NCBI RefSeq assembly: GCF_000018065.1
Contig: NC_009840.1
Coordinates: 248,001-312,000, forward strand
DNA from: Prochlorococcus marinus str. MIT 9215
Lineage (GTDB): Bacteria > Cyanobacteriota > Cyanobacteriia > PCC-6307 > Cyanobiaceae
Length of the DNA: 64,000 nt
Reading direction: 5' to 3'
Shown here: positions 28,531 through 39,131 of the stretch, one piece after another
How positions within the stretch are numbered: the first letter of the stretch is position 1
Layout of the letters: each line of letters begins with the position of its first letter
Position numbers and translations under genes: made by a program
The notes under the pieces: model-generated
Told to the model about the DNA's origin: nothing
Seen by the model: the letters and a program-made list of their open reading frames with translations, nothing else
Databases searched by the model: none

Positions 28531-30015
28531 TCAATTAATCCAAGATCCATGAAGGCCATGAGGAATTGAAATGGGTAATTCATATACAGCTATTTCTTTT
28601 AAGTCTTTTGCGTCTAATATCGCTAAATCGCTTCCTCTTCTTTCTCCATTCCATAGAAGTATAAATAAAAATCCCTCATCTTCTTTTGAAGAGTTTTTTG
28701 ATGGAACCATAATTGGTTCACTTACGAATCCACTTGGACCGGCTGACCAATAAATCTCTTCTTTGGAAGTTAAATTTATTTTTTTTATTGCTTGAAGTGG
28801 AGCGTTTCCCAGCTTTTGAGATGTACTTGCCATCCAACTAAAATTAGCTGTTAATCCTAAATTGTTAGGATTAACAACAGCAAATTCGCAACATTGTTCA
28901 CTTAAAGTTTCAATTTTAGTAGTTTTTTTCTTTAGATCGATAATAGATCTTTTCAGTTTTCCTTCTGGATATTTATCAAAGTCAATATCCCTAAAATTCT
29001 CATCTGGACCAACTGATGGGAAATCATCATAAAAAATACTATCTAATATGATTTTGGAATCTTTTTCAAATGCATTTACATGATGAAAAACGAATCCTTC
29101 TGGGGCATCTATCGTTAACGGTTGCTGACCTCTAAATAATCCACTTTCTCTGGGGATGATAAAAAACTTTGCCTTTTTATTTGGGTTTGACTTTAGACAT
29201 TGTGCTGCTCCTCTTTGACCCATTACAAATGGAAGAGGATTGAAATCAATAGCATTCTGTAAGAATATTGCCCAATTAGTTGTAATTGCGAAATCATGAA
29301 GGAATGCAAAGCCATTAAAGGTATCTTTTCTGTCAAAAATGAGCTCTCCAGAATTTGCACCAGAATTATTAAATTCCATTAATCTAATGGTACTTTTTGG
29401 CCCGGTTTGTACTCCAAAAGTGACTAAAAGTTCTGAAGATAGATTTGAGTTTAGGTCTATTTTGGGATGAGCACTGAATGCTTCGTTAGGCTTGAGTACC
29501 CCTTTTAATGTTGTTAAACCAATAGTGTCAAGACTATCAGGATCCATTGCATGTGGACCGGCTGCTTCCCATAATGCGAGAATTTCATCTCCTAATTTAA
29601 CTACATGAGTATTAGCAATATTCTTGAATTTTAGATCTAATGCATTATTTAAAATTCCTCCATTTTTTTGTGTCCCAAAAACACCTCTATAAATAAATTT
29701 ATTTATTTTTTCTTCTTCCAAATAGCCTTTAGTTTTAACAAATCTATTTGTTAAAAATGGCTGACCATTTTCGAACTTTATGGATGTGATCATTCCATCA
29801 CCGTCAAATGGATGATGAACCCATTGCCCACCTCTTTCTAATATTCCTGGCCCATTTCTTAATAGTGTTCCATTTAAATTTTTAATATTATTACCTTTGC
29901 TAATTTTTAAAGGCTCCTTAGTTAGCTCCTTCTCCACATTTTGATATGCACTTGACCAATCTTCTTTATTAAAACTTTTTATTTTATTAATTTTTTTATC
30001 TTGTAAATTAGTCAC
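28531..30015 (-). CDS. Carotenoid cleavage oxygenase
   Basis: This 494-residue beta-propeller oxygenase of the RPE65/ACO family keeps all four iron-binding histidine regions: AHPKID, FLHDFAITTNW, FHHVNAFE and IPHGLHGSW. The early segment HPFDGDGMI is also typical. These enzymes cleave carotenoids or apocarotenoids to retinal-like products; the substrate is not decided by sequence. No retinal-binding rhodopsin gene is in this window. Confidence 0.9.
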   Translation of the reverse strand: MTNLQDKKINKIKSFNKEDWSSAYQNVEKELTKEPLKISKGNNIKNLNGTLLRNGPGILERGGQWVHHPFDGDGMITSIKFENGQPFLTNRFVKTKGYLEEEKINKFIYRGVFGTQKNGGILNNALDLKFKNIANTHVVKLGDEILALWEAAGPHAMDPDSLDTIGLTTLKGVLKPNEAFSAHPKIDLNSNLSSELLVTFGVQTGPKSTIRLMEFNNSGANSGELIFDRKDTFNGFAFLHDFAITTNWAIFLQNAIDFNPLPFVMGQRGAAQCLKSNPNKKAKFFIIPRESGLFRGQQPLTIDAPEGFVFHHVNAFEKDSKIILDSIFYDDFPSVGPDENFRDIDFDKYPEGKLKRSIIDLKKKTTKIETLSEQCCEFAVVNPNNLGLTANFSWMASTSQKLGNAPLQAIKKINLTSKEEIYWSAGPSGFVSEPIMVPSKNSSKEDEGFLFILLWNGERRGSDLAILDAKDLKEIAVYELPISIPHGLHGSWIN

Positions 30016-30088
30016 ATCTAAATAATTACTTTATCTATCTTCGCCAAAAATCTACTGAATTGTGGCTGATTCAAAAAAAATTCCTATT

Positions 30089-30694
30089 TTATTGATTTTC
30101 TAGCATTCCTTTACTGCTTGGAATTGAATCAGATCTTCTTAGATCTATTTCGGTAGCCATTCTCATTGCTCGTGAAAAAGCTTTAAAGCAAGCCTCAACT
30201 ATATGATGTGAATTACTACCTCTTATTTGGTTAATATGCAAAGTAATACCACTGCTATTTACAAAGGCAATAAAAAACTCTTTTACCAGTTCAGTATCAT
30301 AATTACCTATTCTAGGAGCTTTTAATTGAAGATCATAAGATAGATGTGGTCTCCCAGAACAGTCTAAAGTCACTTGAACCAATGCTTCATCTAATGGGGC
30401 AAAGAAATGTCCAAATCTACTTATTCCTTTTCTTTCTCCCAAGGCTTTTGAAAATGCTTTGCCTAATGCGATTCCTACATCTTCATTTGTATGGTGATCA
30501 TCAATATAGGTATCTCCAATTGCTTTGATTTTTAAATCGAATAAACCATGACTGGATATTTGATGAAGCATATGATCTAAGAATGGCACCCCGGTTTCAA
30601 TCTCGGAAATCCCATTTCCATCTAAGTTTATAAATACAGAAATATCTGTTTCGTTCGTTTTTCTTTTTATTTCAGATTGCCTTAGAGATGACAT
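30089..30694 (-). CDS. hisB: Imidazoleglycerol-phosphate dehydratase
   Basis: HisB dehydrates imidazoleglycerol phosphate in histidine biosynthesis. The 201-residue monofunctional form lacks a phosphatase domain. Metal-binding motifs are [22 protein letters not shown], and the C-terminal [17 protein letters not shown]. It lies 20 bases after fabI on the same strand, although the two pathways are unrelated. Confidence 0.96.
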
Positions 30695-30714
30695 TTTTAT
30701 GCAAAAAACTTAGT

Positions 30715-31497
30715 TTACATTCCATTAATGCAGTAACCCGCATCAACATAAATTGTTTGGCCTGAAATCCCGCTAGAGAGATCACTTAATAAAAAAGCAG
30801 CAGTATTGCCTACTTCTGTTTGAGTGACTGTTCTGCGTAAAGGAGCCTTTTCTTCAACATTGTGAATCATATCTAAAATGCCACCTATAGCAGAACTAGC
30901 AAGTGTTCTTATTGGTCCAGCACTTATTGCATTAACTCTGACTTGTTTTTCGGGTCCAAGTTCTGCAGAAAGATATCTTACTGAAGCTTCTAAAGCTGCT
31001 TTTGCAACTCCCATAACGTTGTAGTTAGGAATAGCCCTCTCTGATCCTAAATAAGTCAGTGATACAACTCCAGCACCATCACTAAAAAGTGGTTTTGCTG
31101 CTTTGCATAAAGGTGCTAATGAATATGCACTTATATTAAGAGCCCTATCAAAACCCTCTGAAGTTGTAGCACTATAATCTCCAATCAATTCGTCGCGTCC
31201 TGCAAATGCTAAGCAGTGAACTAATCCGTCAATTTGCACCCAATTGTTTTTTATATTTTTAAATATTTCTTCAATTTGAGCTGGATTTTGAACATCAAGA
31301 GGCAAAAATAAAGATGGGTTTAACGGTTCGGTTAGTTCTCTAACTTTAGATTCAAATCTTCCCTTGTCATCAGGCAAATATGTGATTCCTAGTTCTGCGC
31401 CTGCTTTTGAAAGTTGTTGAGCAATACCCCATGCTATTGAACGATTGTTGGCAATTCCTGTAACAAGAATTTTTTTGCCAGTTAGATTTAGAAGCAT
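30715..31497 (-). CDS. fabI: Enoyl-ACP reductase (NADH)
   Basis: FabI reduces the enoyl-ACP double bond, completing each fatty-acid elongation cycle. The 260-residue short-chain dehydrogenase has the FabI-type nucleotide motif GIANNRSIAWG, a Tyr149/Tyr159-Lys166 active site (YLGSERAIPNYN then GVAKAALE), and the C-terminal ISGQTIYVDAG. It is transcribed ahead of hisB and divergent from the redoxin gene across 105 bases. Confidence 0.96.
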   Translation of the reverse strand: MLLNLTGKKILVTGIANNRSIAWGIAQQLSKAGAELGITYLPDDKGRFESKVRELTEPLNPSLFLPLDVQNPAQIEEIFKNIKNNWVQIDGLVHCLAFAGRDELIGDYSATTSEGFDRALNISAYSLAPLCKAAKPLFSDGAGVVSLTYLGSERAIPNYNVMGVAKAALEASVRYLSAELGPEKQVRVNAISAGPIRTLASSAIGGILDMIHNVEEKAPLRRTVTQTEVGNTAAFLLSDLSSGISGQTIYVDAGYCINGM

Positions 31498-31602
31498 TTT
31501 GTTTATTATTTCTACTATTCTCCTATATAAAAGTACCTATCTTTACGGATTACTGCAAAATATACAATAATTTTCAAATATCAAAGAATATTAAACTTAA
31601 TC

Positions 31603-32196
31603 ATGGTCAGAACAAATTCTATGATTTTGGAATTAGGTTTTCAGTTACCTAATTTCGAAATGTTAAACGCTAATTCTTCTAATAATGAATATTTTAATTC
31701 ACATAATCTAGATAATCGGCATTTACTTTTGATGTTTATTTGTGCCCATTGTCCATTTGTTAAATATATTGAGAAGCAAATTTGCACTTTAAGCAAAGAA
31801 ATTGAGAATATAGTTCAAACAGTTGCAATTTCAAGTAATGATATTGTGACTCATCCTTCAGATTCTCCTGAGAATTTAAGATTACAAGCAGAATCACAGG
31901 GATGGAATTTTCCATATCTTTATGATGAAAATCAAAATTTTGCTAAGGAATTAAAAGCGGCTTGCACGCCAGATTTTTATCTTTTTTCAAATAAAGGAGA
32001 TGGTAATTTTTTATTGTATTATCATGGCCAATTAGATGATAGTAGACCAGGTAATAATATCCCTCTGTCAGGTGAAGATTTGCGCTCTGCTGTAAGAGAT
32101 TTAAATCAAGATAATACTTATCCTGCAAATCAGATGCCTTCTTTAGGTTGTAATATAAAATGGACACCTGGTAAAGAACCGAGTTGGTTTAAATGA
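31603..32196 (+). CDS. Thioredoxin-fold redoxin (AhpC/TSA-like)
   Basis: The 197-residue protein has a thioredoxin-like fold in which FICAHCPFVKYIE places a CxxC-like Cys-Ala-His-Cys pair at the active-site position. Later residues SNDIVTHPSDSPE and TPDFYLFSNKGD fit the AhpC/TSA-redoxin superfamily, and in particular small bacterial thioredoxin-like proteins of unknown partner. A peroxide- or thiol-handling role is inferred. The DegT gene follows on the same strand. Confidence 0.85.
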   Translation: MVRTNSMILELGFQLPNFEMLNANSSNNEYFNSHNLDNRHLLLMFICAHCPFVKYIEKQICTLSKEIENIVQTVAISSNDIVTHPSDSPENLRLQAESQGWNFPYLYDENQNFAKELKAACTPDFYLFSNKGDGNFLLYYHGQLDDSRPGNNIPLSGEDLRSAVRDLNQDNTYPANQMPSLGCNIKWTPGKEPSWFK

Positions 32197-32249
32197 ATTA
32201 AAGTGTTCTTTTACCCATAGAAATATGCTTAAGGGTTAATATATTTAGT

Positions 32250-33455
32250 ATGCAAATACCTCCATTTACTTTAAATAGACAGTTCCAAGAAATTGGTTCT
32301 GAGATTGAGACTGAGGTTTTTAAAGTTTTAAAAGGCGGCCAGTATATTGGCGGACAAGAGATTGCTAAATTTGAGGAGAGTTTTTCTAATCTGATTGGTG
32401 TTGAAAATACTATTGGATGTAACAGTGGAACGGATGCTTTAGTGTTGGCTTTGCGCGCATTAGATATTGGTGTGGGTGACGAAGTTATCACCTCATCTTT
32501 TAGCTTTTTTGCAACTGCTGAGGCCATAAGTGCTGTTGGTGCTAATCCTATTTTGGTAGATATAGATCCTGAAACTTATCTCATTAATACTGAACTAATA
32601 GAACAAGAAATAAATTCCAATACCAAGGCAATTATGCCAGTTCATCTATTTGGGAATGCAGTGAATATGACTTTAATTAAATCATTGGCCAACAAATACG
32701 ACTTAAAAGTAATCGAAGATTGTGCTCAGGCAACATGCACAATGTGGGAAGATTCTAAAGTTGGTAGTATCGGTGATATAGGTTGTTTTAGCTTTTTCCC
32801 TACTAAGAATTTAGGAGCGGCTGGAGATGGTGGAGCAGTCACTACATCTGATCAGAAGATTGCCAAAAAAATTAGAGAACTAGCCGTTCATGGTAGCCCA
32901 ATAAGATATCAACATACTCAAATTGGATATAACAGCAGACTTGATACCATTCAGGCTGCCATATTAAATATCAAAATCAAATATATTTCTAAGTGGATTA
33001 ATAATCGCCAAAAAATCGCTAATAATTACCTTGATTTATTAGAAAAAAATCAATTTATTAGCTTTCCTAAAATTAGCTCTGATTCAATTTCTCATTCTTG
33101 GAATCAATTTGTCATCAAATTAAGAAACGATAAATATCTTTTAAATGAAGATTTTTCAAATTTATTTGATACTGATTTCAAAAAATACCATTCCCTTAGG
33201 AATTCAGTAAAAAAACAACTTTTTGATAGAGGTATTAATTCAATTATTTATTATCCAATTCCAATACATGCACAAATAGCTTACAAAAATAAAAATTTTT
33301 CTAGAACAAAACTTATAAATACAGAGAGAGTTTGTACGGAAGTTCTTAGTCTTCCAATGTTTCCTGAAATTTCTTATGCAGAACAAGTTTACATAGCAGA
33401 AAATTTAAATAAAGTTTTAAAAAATTGTATAGCCGAAATTCAAATTTCTGCATAA
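32250..33455 (+). CDS. DegT/DnrJ/EryC1/StrS family aminotransferase
   Basis: This 401-residue PLP sugar-aminotransferase-like protein has the Schiff-base lysine in FFPTKNLGAAGDGGA (about residue 187). CNSGTDALVLALRAL and EDCAQATC are also typical. It probably transaminates a keto-sugar nucleotide for cell-surface polysaccharide. No other sugar-modification gene is adjacent, so it is an isolated representative. The last 16 bases overlap the convergent photolyase gene. Confidence 0.9.
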   Translation: MQIPPFTLNRQFQEIGSEIETEVFKVLKGGQYIGGQEIAKFEESFSNLIGVENTIGCNSGTDALVLALRALDIGVGDEVITSSFSFFATAEAISAVGANPILVDIDPETYLINTELIEQEINSNTKAIMPVHLFGNAVNMTLIKSLANKYDLKVIEDCAQATCTMWEDSKVGSIGDIGCFSFFPTKNLGAAGDGGAVTTSDQKIAKKIRELAVHGSPIRYQHTQIGYNSRLDTIQAAILNIKIKYISKWINNRQKIANNYLDLLEKNQFISFPKISSDSISHSWNQFVIKLRNDKYLLNEDFSNLFDTDFKKYHSLRNSVKKQLFDRGINSIIYYPIPIHAQIAYKNKNFSRTKLINTERVCTEVLSLPMFPEISYAEQVYIAENLNKVLKNCIAEIQISA

Positions 33456-34876
33456 AGTGATTTAAATAATCTTTGTTGTATGTTGTGATTGACGATAGGT
33501 TTTGAATAATTATTGTTTTCTAAATTAGATATCTCCCCATTTAATATATCTGAATTTGATACCTTAGATAACTCAGGAATCCAAGATTTTATATATTCAC
33601 AAATAGGATCAAATTTTTTTGCTTGAGTATATGGATTAAAAATTCTCAGTGGTTTTGGATCCATACCGCTACTAGCGCTCCACTGCCATCCACCATTATT
33701 TGCAGCTAAGTCTCCATCAACCAAAGTCTCCATAAATTTTTTCTCGCCCATTTGCCAGTTGCATATAAGATCTTTTACTAGAAATGAAGCGACTATCATT
33801 CGACATCTGTTATGCATCCAGCCAGTACTATTTAGTTGACGCATTGCGGCATCAACTATAGGTACACCAGTCTCGCCTTTGCTCCAATGCTGAAACCATT
33901 CATTATTATTAAGCCATGGAAATTGATCCCATTTTTTCCTGTATGGCCCTTTTTCTAGTTCTGGGAAATGGAATAAGCAATGTTGATAAAATTCACGCCA
34001 AACAAGTTCTTTTTGCCAAGTTTCAATTGATAAGGAATTTTCATGACTTTCAAAATCTGAATTTAAATTTAATGTGGCATTCCAAACTTTTCTAATGCTT
34101 ATGGTCCCGAATCTGAGTGATGCGCTTAAAAAAGATGTCCCAATATGGGAAGGTAAATCTCTTACAGAATTGTAAGAATATATTTTTTTTTCGTTAATGA
34201 AATTTTTTAATAATGATTCTGCAGCAACTTCACCAGGTCTACATGGACAAATATTCGATCCAGGAAATTTTATATTTTTGAGAAATTTATTTAGAACCGA
34301 ATCGGATGAATTTATTATCTTATTTTCTTTGAGTTTATTATCTATATCTTTAAACTGGAAAATAACTTTATATTGATTATAAGAACCTAAAAACTTCATT
34401 TTTGATTTAAGGTTTTTATAAAAAGGTCCATAAACCGAATAAGGTTTATTATTCCCTGAAAATATTTTTGAAGGTTCTACTAATAAGTGATCCCAAGATT
34501 CAATAAATTGTATATTTTTCTCTTTTAAATTTTTTTTTATTTTTAAATCTCTATTAATCTCATAAGGTTCAATTGACTTATTCCAAAAAACAAATTTAGC
34601 ATCTATTAACTTTGCTAATTGAGGGATTATTAATATCGGATCTCCTTTTTCTATAACTAATCTACTGCCCATTTTGTTCCAATTATTTCCCAATTCTTGA
34701 AGCGAATTTGCTAGAAACCAAGCTCTAGAATTTGCATTAAAGTCGTGTGAGTAATTTTCATCAAATATGTAAGTTGAAGTAATGGCATTTGATAATGAGA
34801 TCGCTTTGTTTAATGCTTGATTATCAAATATTCTTAAATCCTTTCTATACCAGAAAAGTATTCTAGGGTTATTCAT
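33440..34876 (-). CDS. phrB: Deoxyribodipyrimidine photolyase
   Basis: This 478-residue photolyase uses blue light and FAD to split UV-induced pyrimidine dimers. The N-terminal antenna domain opens ILFWYRKDLRIFDNQAL. The FAD domain has STGWMHNRCRMIVASF and ANNGGWQWSASSGMDP, typical of CPD-type class I enzymes. The antenna cofactor is not decided by sequence alone. The start overlaps the NUDIX stop by 4 bases, so the two are translated together. Confidence 0.94.
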   Translation of the reverse strand: MNNPRILFWYRKDLRIFDNQALNKAISLSNAITSTYIFDENYSHDFNANSRAWFLANSLQELGNNWNKMGSRLVIEKGDPILIIPQLAKLIDAKFVFWNKSIEPYEINRDLKIKKNLKEKNIQFIESWDHLLVEPSKIFSGNNKPYSVYGPFYKNLKSKMKFLGSYNQYKVIFQFKDIDNKLKENKIINSSDSVLNKFLKNIKFPGSNICPCRPGEVAAESLLKNFINEKKIYSYNSVRDLPSHIGTSFLSASLRFGTISIRKVWNATLNLNSDFESHENSLSIETWQKELVWREFYQHCLFHFPELEKGPYRKKWDQFPWLNNNEWFQHWSKGETGVPIVDAAMRQLNSTGWMHNRCRMIVASFLVKDLICNWQMGEKKFMETLVDGDLAANNGGWQWSASSGMDPKPLRIFNPYTQAKKFDPICEYIKSWIPELSKVSNSDILNGEISNLENNNYSKPIVNHNIQQRLFKSLYAEI

Positions 34877-35436
34877 AATTTCTCTAAAAATTGTTTAGCT
34901 CTGAACCAAGCTGTTACAGTTTTTGCATCAAGAATTTCATCTCCACTAGAAATAAGATTATCTAGTTCGTCGGGATCTAGAATTAATACTTCTATATCTT
35001 CATCCAAATCTCCTTTCACTTCAGAATTTAGTTTGCTCAAATCACGCGCTAAAAATAAATAAATTTCTTCATCTGCATAACCAGGAGCAGGGACAAGAGT
35101 TCCAAGTTCATCCCATTTGTTTGCACTGAATCCAGTTTCTTCTTGTATTTCTCTTTTAATTGAATATATAGGAGTTTCGCCTATTTCTAATGTGCCTGCT
35201 GGAAATTCTAATAAATACCTCGAAACAGCAAATCTATATTGCCTAAGAATTATAACTTTATTATCTTTTGTAATAGGTACGGCTAGGGCAGCGCCAGGAT
35301 GCTTAATGTATCCATATTCACCTTCATGTCCATTTGGAAGCTCAATTCTATTAATTTCGAAACTAAATTTTTTAGATTTTAACTCAGATATTTTTTCTTT
35401 AAATATTGATTTTTTTATAAGGTTTTTATTGGCCAT
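34873..35436 (-). CDS. NUDIX hydrolase, ADP-ribose pyrophosphatase-like
   Basis: The 187-residue protein carries an exact NUDIX box, G-x5-E-x7-RE-x2-EE-x-GF, in the segment from GTLEIGE to REIQEETGF. PAPGYADEEIYLFLARDL downstream fits the ADP-ribose pyrophosphatase subgroup. It forms a coupled pair with photolyase. The link to DNA repair or nucleotide clean-up is suggested by the pairing but not proven. Confidence 0.9.
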   Translation of the reverse strand: MANKNLIKKSIFKEKISELKSKKFSFEINRIELPNGHEGEYGYIKHPGAALAVPITKDNKVIILRQYRFAVSRYLLEFPAGTLEIGETPIYSIKREIQEETGFSANKWDELGTLVPAPGYADEEIYLFLARDLSKLNSEVKGDLDEDIEVLILDPDELDNLISSGDEILDAKTVTAWFRAKQFLEKL

Positions 35437-35483
35437 AATTCTTAAATAAAAATAGCCTAACAGTTATCTTTTTGTTTTGTAAA

Positions 35484-36062
35484 TCATTTAATAGACCATT
35501 TTGGATCATCAAACTTCTTGATTTTTTGGCTTCTACTTAAGATCTCAGATAATGGCGTAATAACGAAATTCCGATTCATGAATCTAGGGTGAGGTAATGT
35601 TAATTCCTCATCAAACGTATGAAAATCTTCCCACCAAAGAATATCTAAATCTAGACATCTTGATAGCCATTTCTTACCCTTTGGCGTCTTTTCTCGTCCG
35701 AAAAATCCCTCTAACTTTTTAAGCTCTTTTAAAAGTAATTTCGCATTTTTATTTGATGGTTTTGGAAAAGAATTACTTTGAATAAGTAATAGAGTATTAA
35801 AGTAATTTGGCTGCTCATTTTCAACTCCATGAGGTAATGTCTCATAAATTGATGACCATAAAAAGTTTGCATGAAAATTTCTTTTCTCTTCTTTTTTTTT
35901 GTTGGAAAGATGTCCCCATTCATTGATTATTTCTTCTATTTTTGGTTTACAAATTAATAGTGACTCAAAAGGGCTTCCGAATTTACTATCAATATTTGCT
36001 CCAAGGGATATACATAGTCCATTTTTGATATTAAGATTTGATAATTCCACTACAAAAAACAA
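35484..36062 (-). CDS. folK: HPPK, 2-amino-4-hydroxy-6-hydroxymethyldihydropteridine pyrophosphokinase
   Basis: FolK activates the pterin precursor in folate synthesis. The frame contains [13 protein letters not shown], the [21 protein letters not shown] signature region and [14 protein letters not shown], all HPPK features. The longest start is TTG at 36062 (192 residues), but GTG at 36050 is equally likely. Neither has a convincing ribosome site. It diverges from chlD across about 40 bases. Confidence 0.92.
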   Translation of the reverse strand: MFFVVELSNLNIKNGLCISLGANIDSKFGSPFESLLICKPKIEEIINEWGHLSNKKKEEKRNFHANFLWSSIYETLPHGVENEQPNYFNTLLLIQSNSFPKPSNKNAKLLLKELKKLEGFFGREKTPKGKKWLSRCLDLDILWWEDFHTFDEELTLPHPRFMNRNFVITPLSEILSRSQKIKKFDDPKWSIK

Positions 36063-36098
36063 AGTTATTGGATAAATTCTATATCAGGTATTTTTAAA

Positions 36099-38273
36099 GT
36101 GATTTTGCACCCCGAGTTGAAAGGAAAAGGAAAAATAAAAGATTTAATGAAGTCAAAGGATTCTTTTAGAGCTTTCCCTTTGGCGGCAATTACAGGTCAT
36201 AGCTTATTGAAATTATCTTTGCTTTTGGCAGCAGTTGATCCCAGTTTAGGAGGAGTGGTTATCGCTGGCGGAAGAGGCACTGGTAAGTCAGTATTAGCAA
36301 GGGGTCTGCATACTTTACTCCCTCCTATAGAGGTATTAGATATTGACTTAATAGTGGAAAAGCTAATTAATAGAAATAATAAAACTACATTAAGACCTAT
36401 TGGTAGGAATTTAGATCCAGATAAACCAGAGGAATGGGATATTAGTACTAACAAATTATTAGAGGAAGCAATTGGATGTGACTATTTGAATCAAATTGAA
36501 GAAATTCCAAAAAAAGTAAGAGAGGCACCATTTATTCAAGTTCCTATTGGCATAACTGAAGATAGACTTGTTGGATCAATTGATGTCGCTGCCTCATTAA
36601 GTACTGGGGAACAAGTTTTTCAGCCTGGAATTTTGGCAGAGGCTCATAGAGGTGTTCTTTATGTAGATGATATAAATTTATTGGATGATGGCATTGTAAA
36701 TTTAATTCTTGAAGCAACAGGAAGAGAAAAGAATAATATTGAAAGAGATGGTTTAAGCCTTTCTCATCCTTGTAAGTCACTTTTAATAGCGACTTATAAT
36801 CCTGAAGAAGGTGCTTTAAGAGATCATGTTTTAGATCGTTTTGCTATTGTGCTTTCCGCAGATCAATCTATTGATAATGCTCAAAGAGTTGAGATTACAA
36901 AATCTGTTTTGTCGCACGCAGAAAATAATATTAAATTTTCAGAAAAATGGTCGGAAGAATCTGATAATTTATCCACTCAATTAATTTTGGCAAGGCAATG
37001 GTTAAAGGATGTCAAAATAACGAAAGAGCAAATAACCTATTTAGTGAATGAAGCTCTTAGAGGAGGAGTAGAAGGGCATAGGTCAGAATTATTCGCAGTA
37101 AAAGTAGCAAAGGCGAACGCAGCTCTTCGAGGCGATGAGAATGTAAATTCTGAAGACCTAAAAGTGGCAGTTAGGTTAGTTATTCTTCCACGAGCAATGC
37201 AAATCCCTCTAGAAGATGATGATATTCAACCACCTCCTCCAGAAGATCAGAGTCCACCACCACCTCAATCAAATAATGAAGATTCTGAACCTGAGGCTAA
37301 TGAAAATGGTGATAATCAGGAGCAAGAACAAGAGGAAGATAATTCTGATGGAGAGGAAGAATCTACTCCCGAAATTCCTGAAGAATTCATATTAGATCCA
37401 GAGGCATGTATGGTTGACCCTGATTTATTGCTTTTTTCAGCAGCTAAAGCTAAAGCGGGAAATAGCGGGAGTAGATCAGTTATCTTTAGTGATAGTAGAG
37501 GGAGATATGTAAAACCAATTATTCCAAGAGGTAAAGTAAAAAGAATTGCTGTAGATGCTACTCTTCGAGCTGCTGCTCCTTATCAAAAGTCGAGAAGATT
37601 AAGGAACCCTAATAAATCAATAGTTATTGAAGAAAATGACTTTAGGGCAAAACTTCTTCAAAAAAAGGCAGGAGCTTTAGTGATTTTTCTAGTTGATGCT
37701 AGTGGATCTATGGCTTTAAATAGAATGCAAAGTGCCAAAGGTGCAGTAATAAGACTTTTAACAGAAGCATATGAGAATAGAGATGAAGTAGCTCTTATTC
37801 CTTTTAGAGGTAATCAGGCAGAAGTTCTATTGCCTCCAACAAGATCTATCACTGCAGCGAAAAGAAGGCTAGAAACTATGCCTTGCGGGGGTGGATCGCC
37901 ATTAGCTCATGGACTAACACAATCAGCAAAAGTTGCCAAAAATGCTCTTTCTACTGGAGATATAGGTCAAGTTATTGTTGTTGGGATTACCGATGGAAGA
38001 GGTAATGTTCCATTAGGATTGTCTCTAGGACAAAATGAGGTTGAAGAAAACGATAATTCAAATCTTAATTTAAAACAAGAGGTTCTAGATATTGCAGCCA
38101 AATATCCCATGCTTGGGATCAAACTTTTGATAATTGATACAGAAAGAAAATTTATTGCAAGTGGATTTGGTAAAGAATTAGCAGAGGCAGCTCAAGGGAA
38201 ATATGTCCAACTGCCAAAAGCTACAGATAAAGCAATAGCAGCTATGGCTTTAAATGCCATAAATGAATTCTGA
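36099..38273 (+). CDS. chlD: Magnesium chelatase subunit D
   Basis: ChlD is the regulatory subunit that, with ChlI and ChlH, inserts magnesium into protoporphyrin IX for chlorophyll synthesis. The 724-residue protein has an N-terminal AAA+ domain with AGGRGTGKS, then a Pro/Glu-rich acidic linker at about 370-425. A C-terminal von Willebrand A domain has the MIDAS motif VDASGSM near residue 532. The start is GTG at 36099; an in-frame ATG at 36147 is possible. The stop is 7 bases from that of the convergent MCE gene. Confidence 0.96.
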   Translation: MILHPELKGKGKIKDLMKSKDSFRAFPLAAITGHSLLKLSLLLAAVDPSLGGVVIAGGRGTGKSVLARGLHTLLPPIEVLDIDLIVEKLINRNNKTTLRPIGRNLDPDKPEEWDISTNKLLEEAIGCDYLNQIEEIPKKVREAPFIQVPIGITEDRLVGSIDVAASLSTGEQVFQPGILAEAHRGVLYVDDINLLDDGIVNLILEATGREKNNIERDGLSLSHPCKSLLIATYNPEEGALRDHVLDRFAIVLSADQSIDNAQRVEITKSVLSHAENNIKFSEKWSEESDNLSTQLILARQWLKDVKITKEQITYLVNEALRGGVEGHRSELFAVKVAKANAALRGDENVNSEDLKVAVRLVILPRAMQIPLEDDDIQPPPPEDQSPPPPQSNNEDSEPEANENGDNQEQEQEEDNSDGEEESTPEIPEEFILDPEACMVDPDLLLFSAAKAKAGNSGSRSVIFSDSRGRYVKPIIPRGKVKRIAVDATLRAAAPYQKSRRLRNPNKSIVIEENDFRAKLLQKKAGALVIFLVDASGSMALNRMQSAKGAVIRLLTEAYENRDEVALIPFRGNQAEVLLPPTRSITAAKRRLETMPCGGGSPLAHGLTQSAKVAKNALSTGDIGQVIVVGITDGRGNVPLGLSLGQNEVEENDNSNLNLKQEVLDIAAKYPMLGIKLLIIDTERKFIASGFGKELAEAAQGKYVQLPKATDKAIAAMALNAINEF

Positions 38274-38280
38274 ATATTTA

Positions 38281-39126
38281 TTATGGATAAATTTCGTTGA
38301 GGAATTTTGAAAGCCCAATCGTTAAATCTCTTATGGATTTAGTAAATTCTTTGTCTTGAGTTAATTTTTCAAAATCATCACTCATATCATCTATTTTCGT
38401 TGCTATGGAACTAGCAGCATTTATTGTCAATTTAATGTCATCTAGGGTTTCTTTGTCATCTATAGAAGACAAAATGTTATTCAAATGATTAGCAGCAATC
38501 CTAATTTCTTTTATTAGAGGTTCAACTCTTTGTATTTCTTGTTTCGATAAATAAATTAATTCATCAAGATTTTCTTGAGTCCTATCAAATTGGTCAATTG
38601 AGTTGAGAATATTTTCAATTAAATTTTCTTGATTTGTTTCTTTTAAAAGTTGACTTATTCTATTAGTTATATTTGAGAGACTTGATAGTTGTTTCCCTGT
38701 GATAGTGTCTCCCTGACAAATAATTAACTTGGTGTCGCATTTTTCTGATCTTGGTTTTGCAATGTTTTTAGGAATTGTCTTATCACTAGTTTCTAAAGCA
38801 ACTTGCACATCTCCTCCAAGGAAAGAATTTGTGACTACTCTCGCAAATGCTGGCCTTGGGAGAATAATTTCAGGATTATTTAAAACTATTTTTGCTTTAA
38901 TTGATTCATTCGTAAACAAGATATCTTCTATCGATCCTACTAAAATTCCTCTATAAGTAACTGGAGATTTTTTTGATAAACCACTTGCGTTATTGAATTC
39001 AGCAAAAAGGTACCAATTTTTTGAAGATAACCTGACTCCTCTTAGCCAAAAAGAAAAAAATGTAAATATTAATATTCCTCCTAATAAGGAAAAACCAACT
39101 ATTGAATCTCGTAAGCTTCTACGCAT
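38281..39126 (-). CDS. MlaD/MCE domain protein, lipid-transport substrate-binding subunit
   Basis: The 281-residue protein has one N-terminal membrane helix (about residues 10-27) then an MCE domain with VTYRGILVGSIEDIL and FLGGDVQVAL. The C-terminal half is helical. MCE proteins form periplasmic rings carrying lipids between membranes; the chloroplast counterpart is TGD2. It is transcribed 5 bases after an ABC ATPase, making a transporter pair. The expected membrane permease (MlaE/TGD1-like) is not adjacent. Confidence 0.88.
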   Translation of the reverse strand: MRRSLRDSIVGFSLLGGILIFTFFSFWLRGVRLSSKNWYLFAEFNNASGLSKKSPVTYRGILVGSIEDILFTNESIKAKIVLNNPEIILPRPAFARVVTNSFLGGDVQVALETSDKTIPKNIAKPRSEKCDTKLIICQGDTITGKQLSSLSNITNRISQLLKETNQENLIENILNSIDQFDRTQENLDELIYLSKQEIQRVEPLIKEIRIAANHLNNILSSIDDKETLDDIKLTINAASSIATKIDDMSDDFEKLTQDKEFTKSIRDLTIGLSKFLNEIYP

Positions 39127-39131
39127 AATTT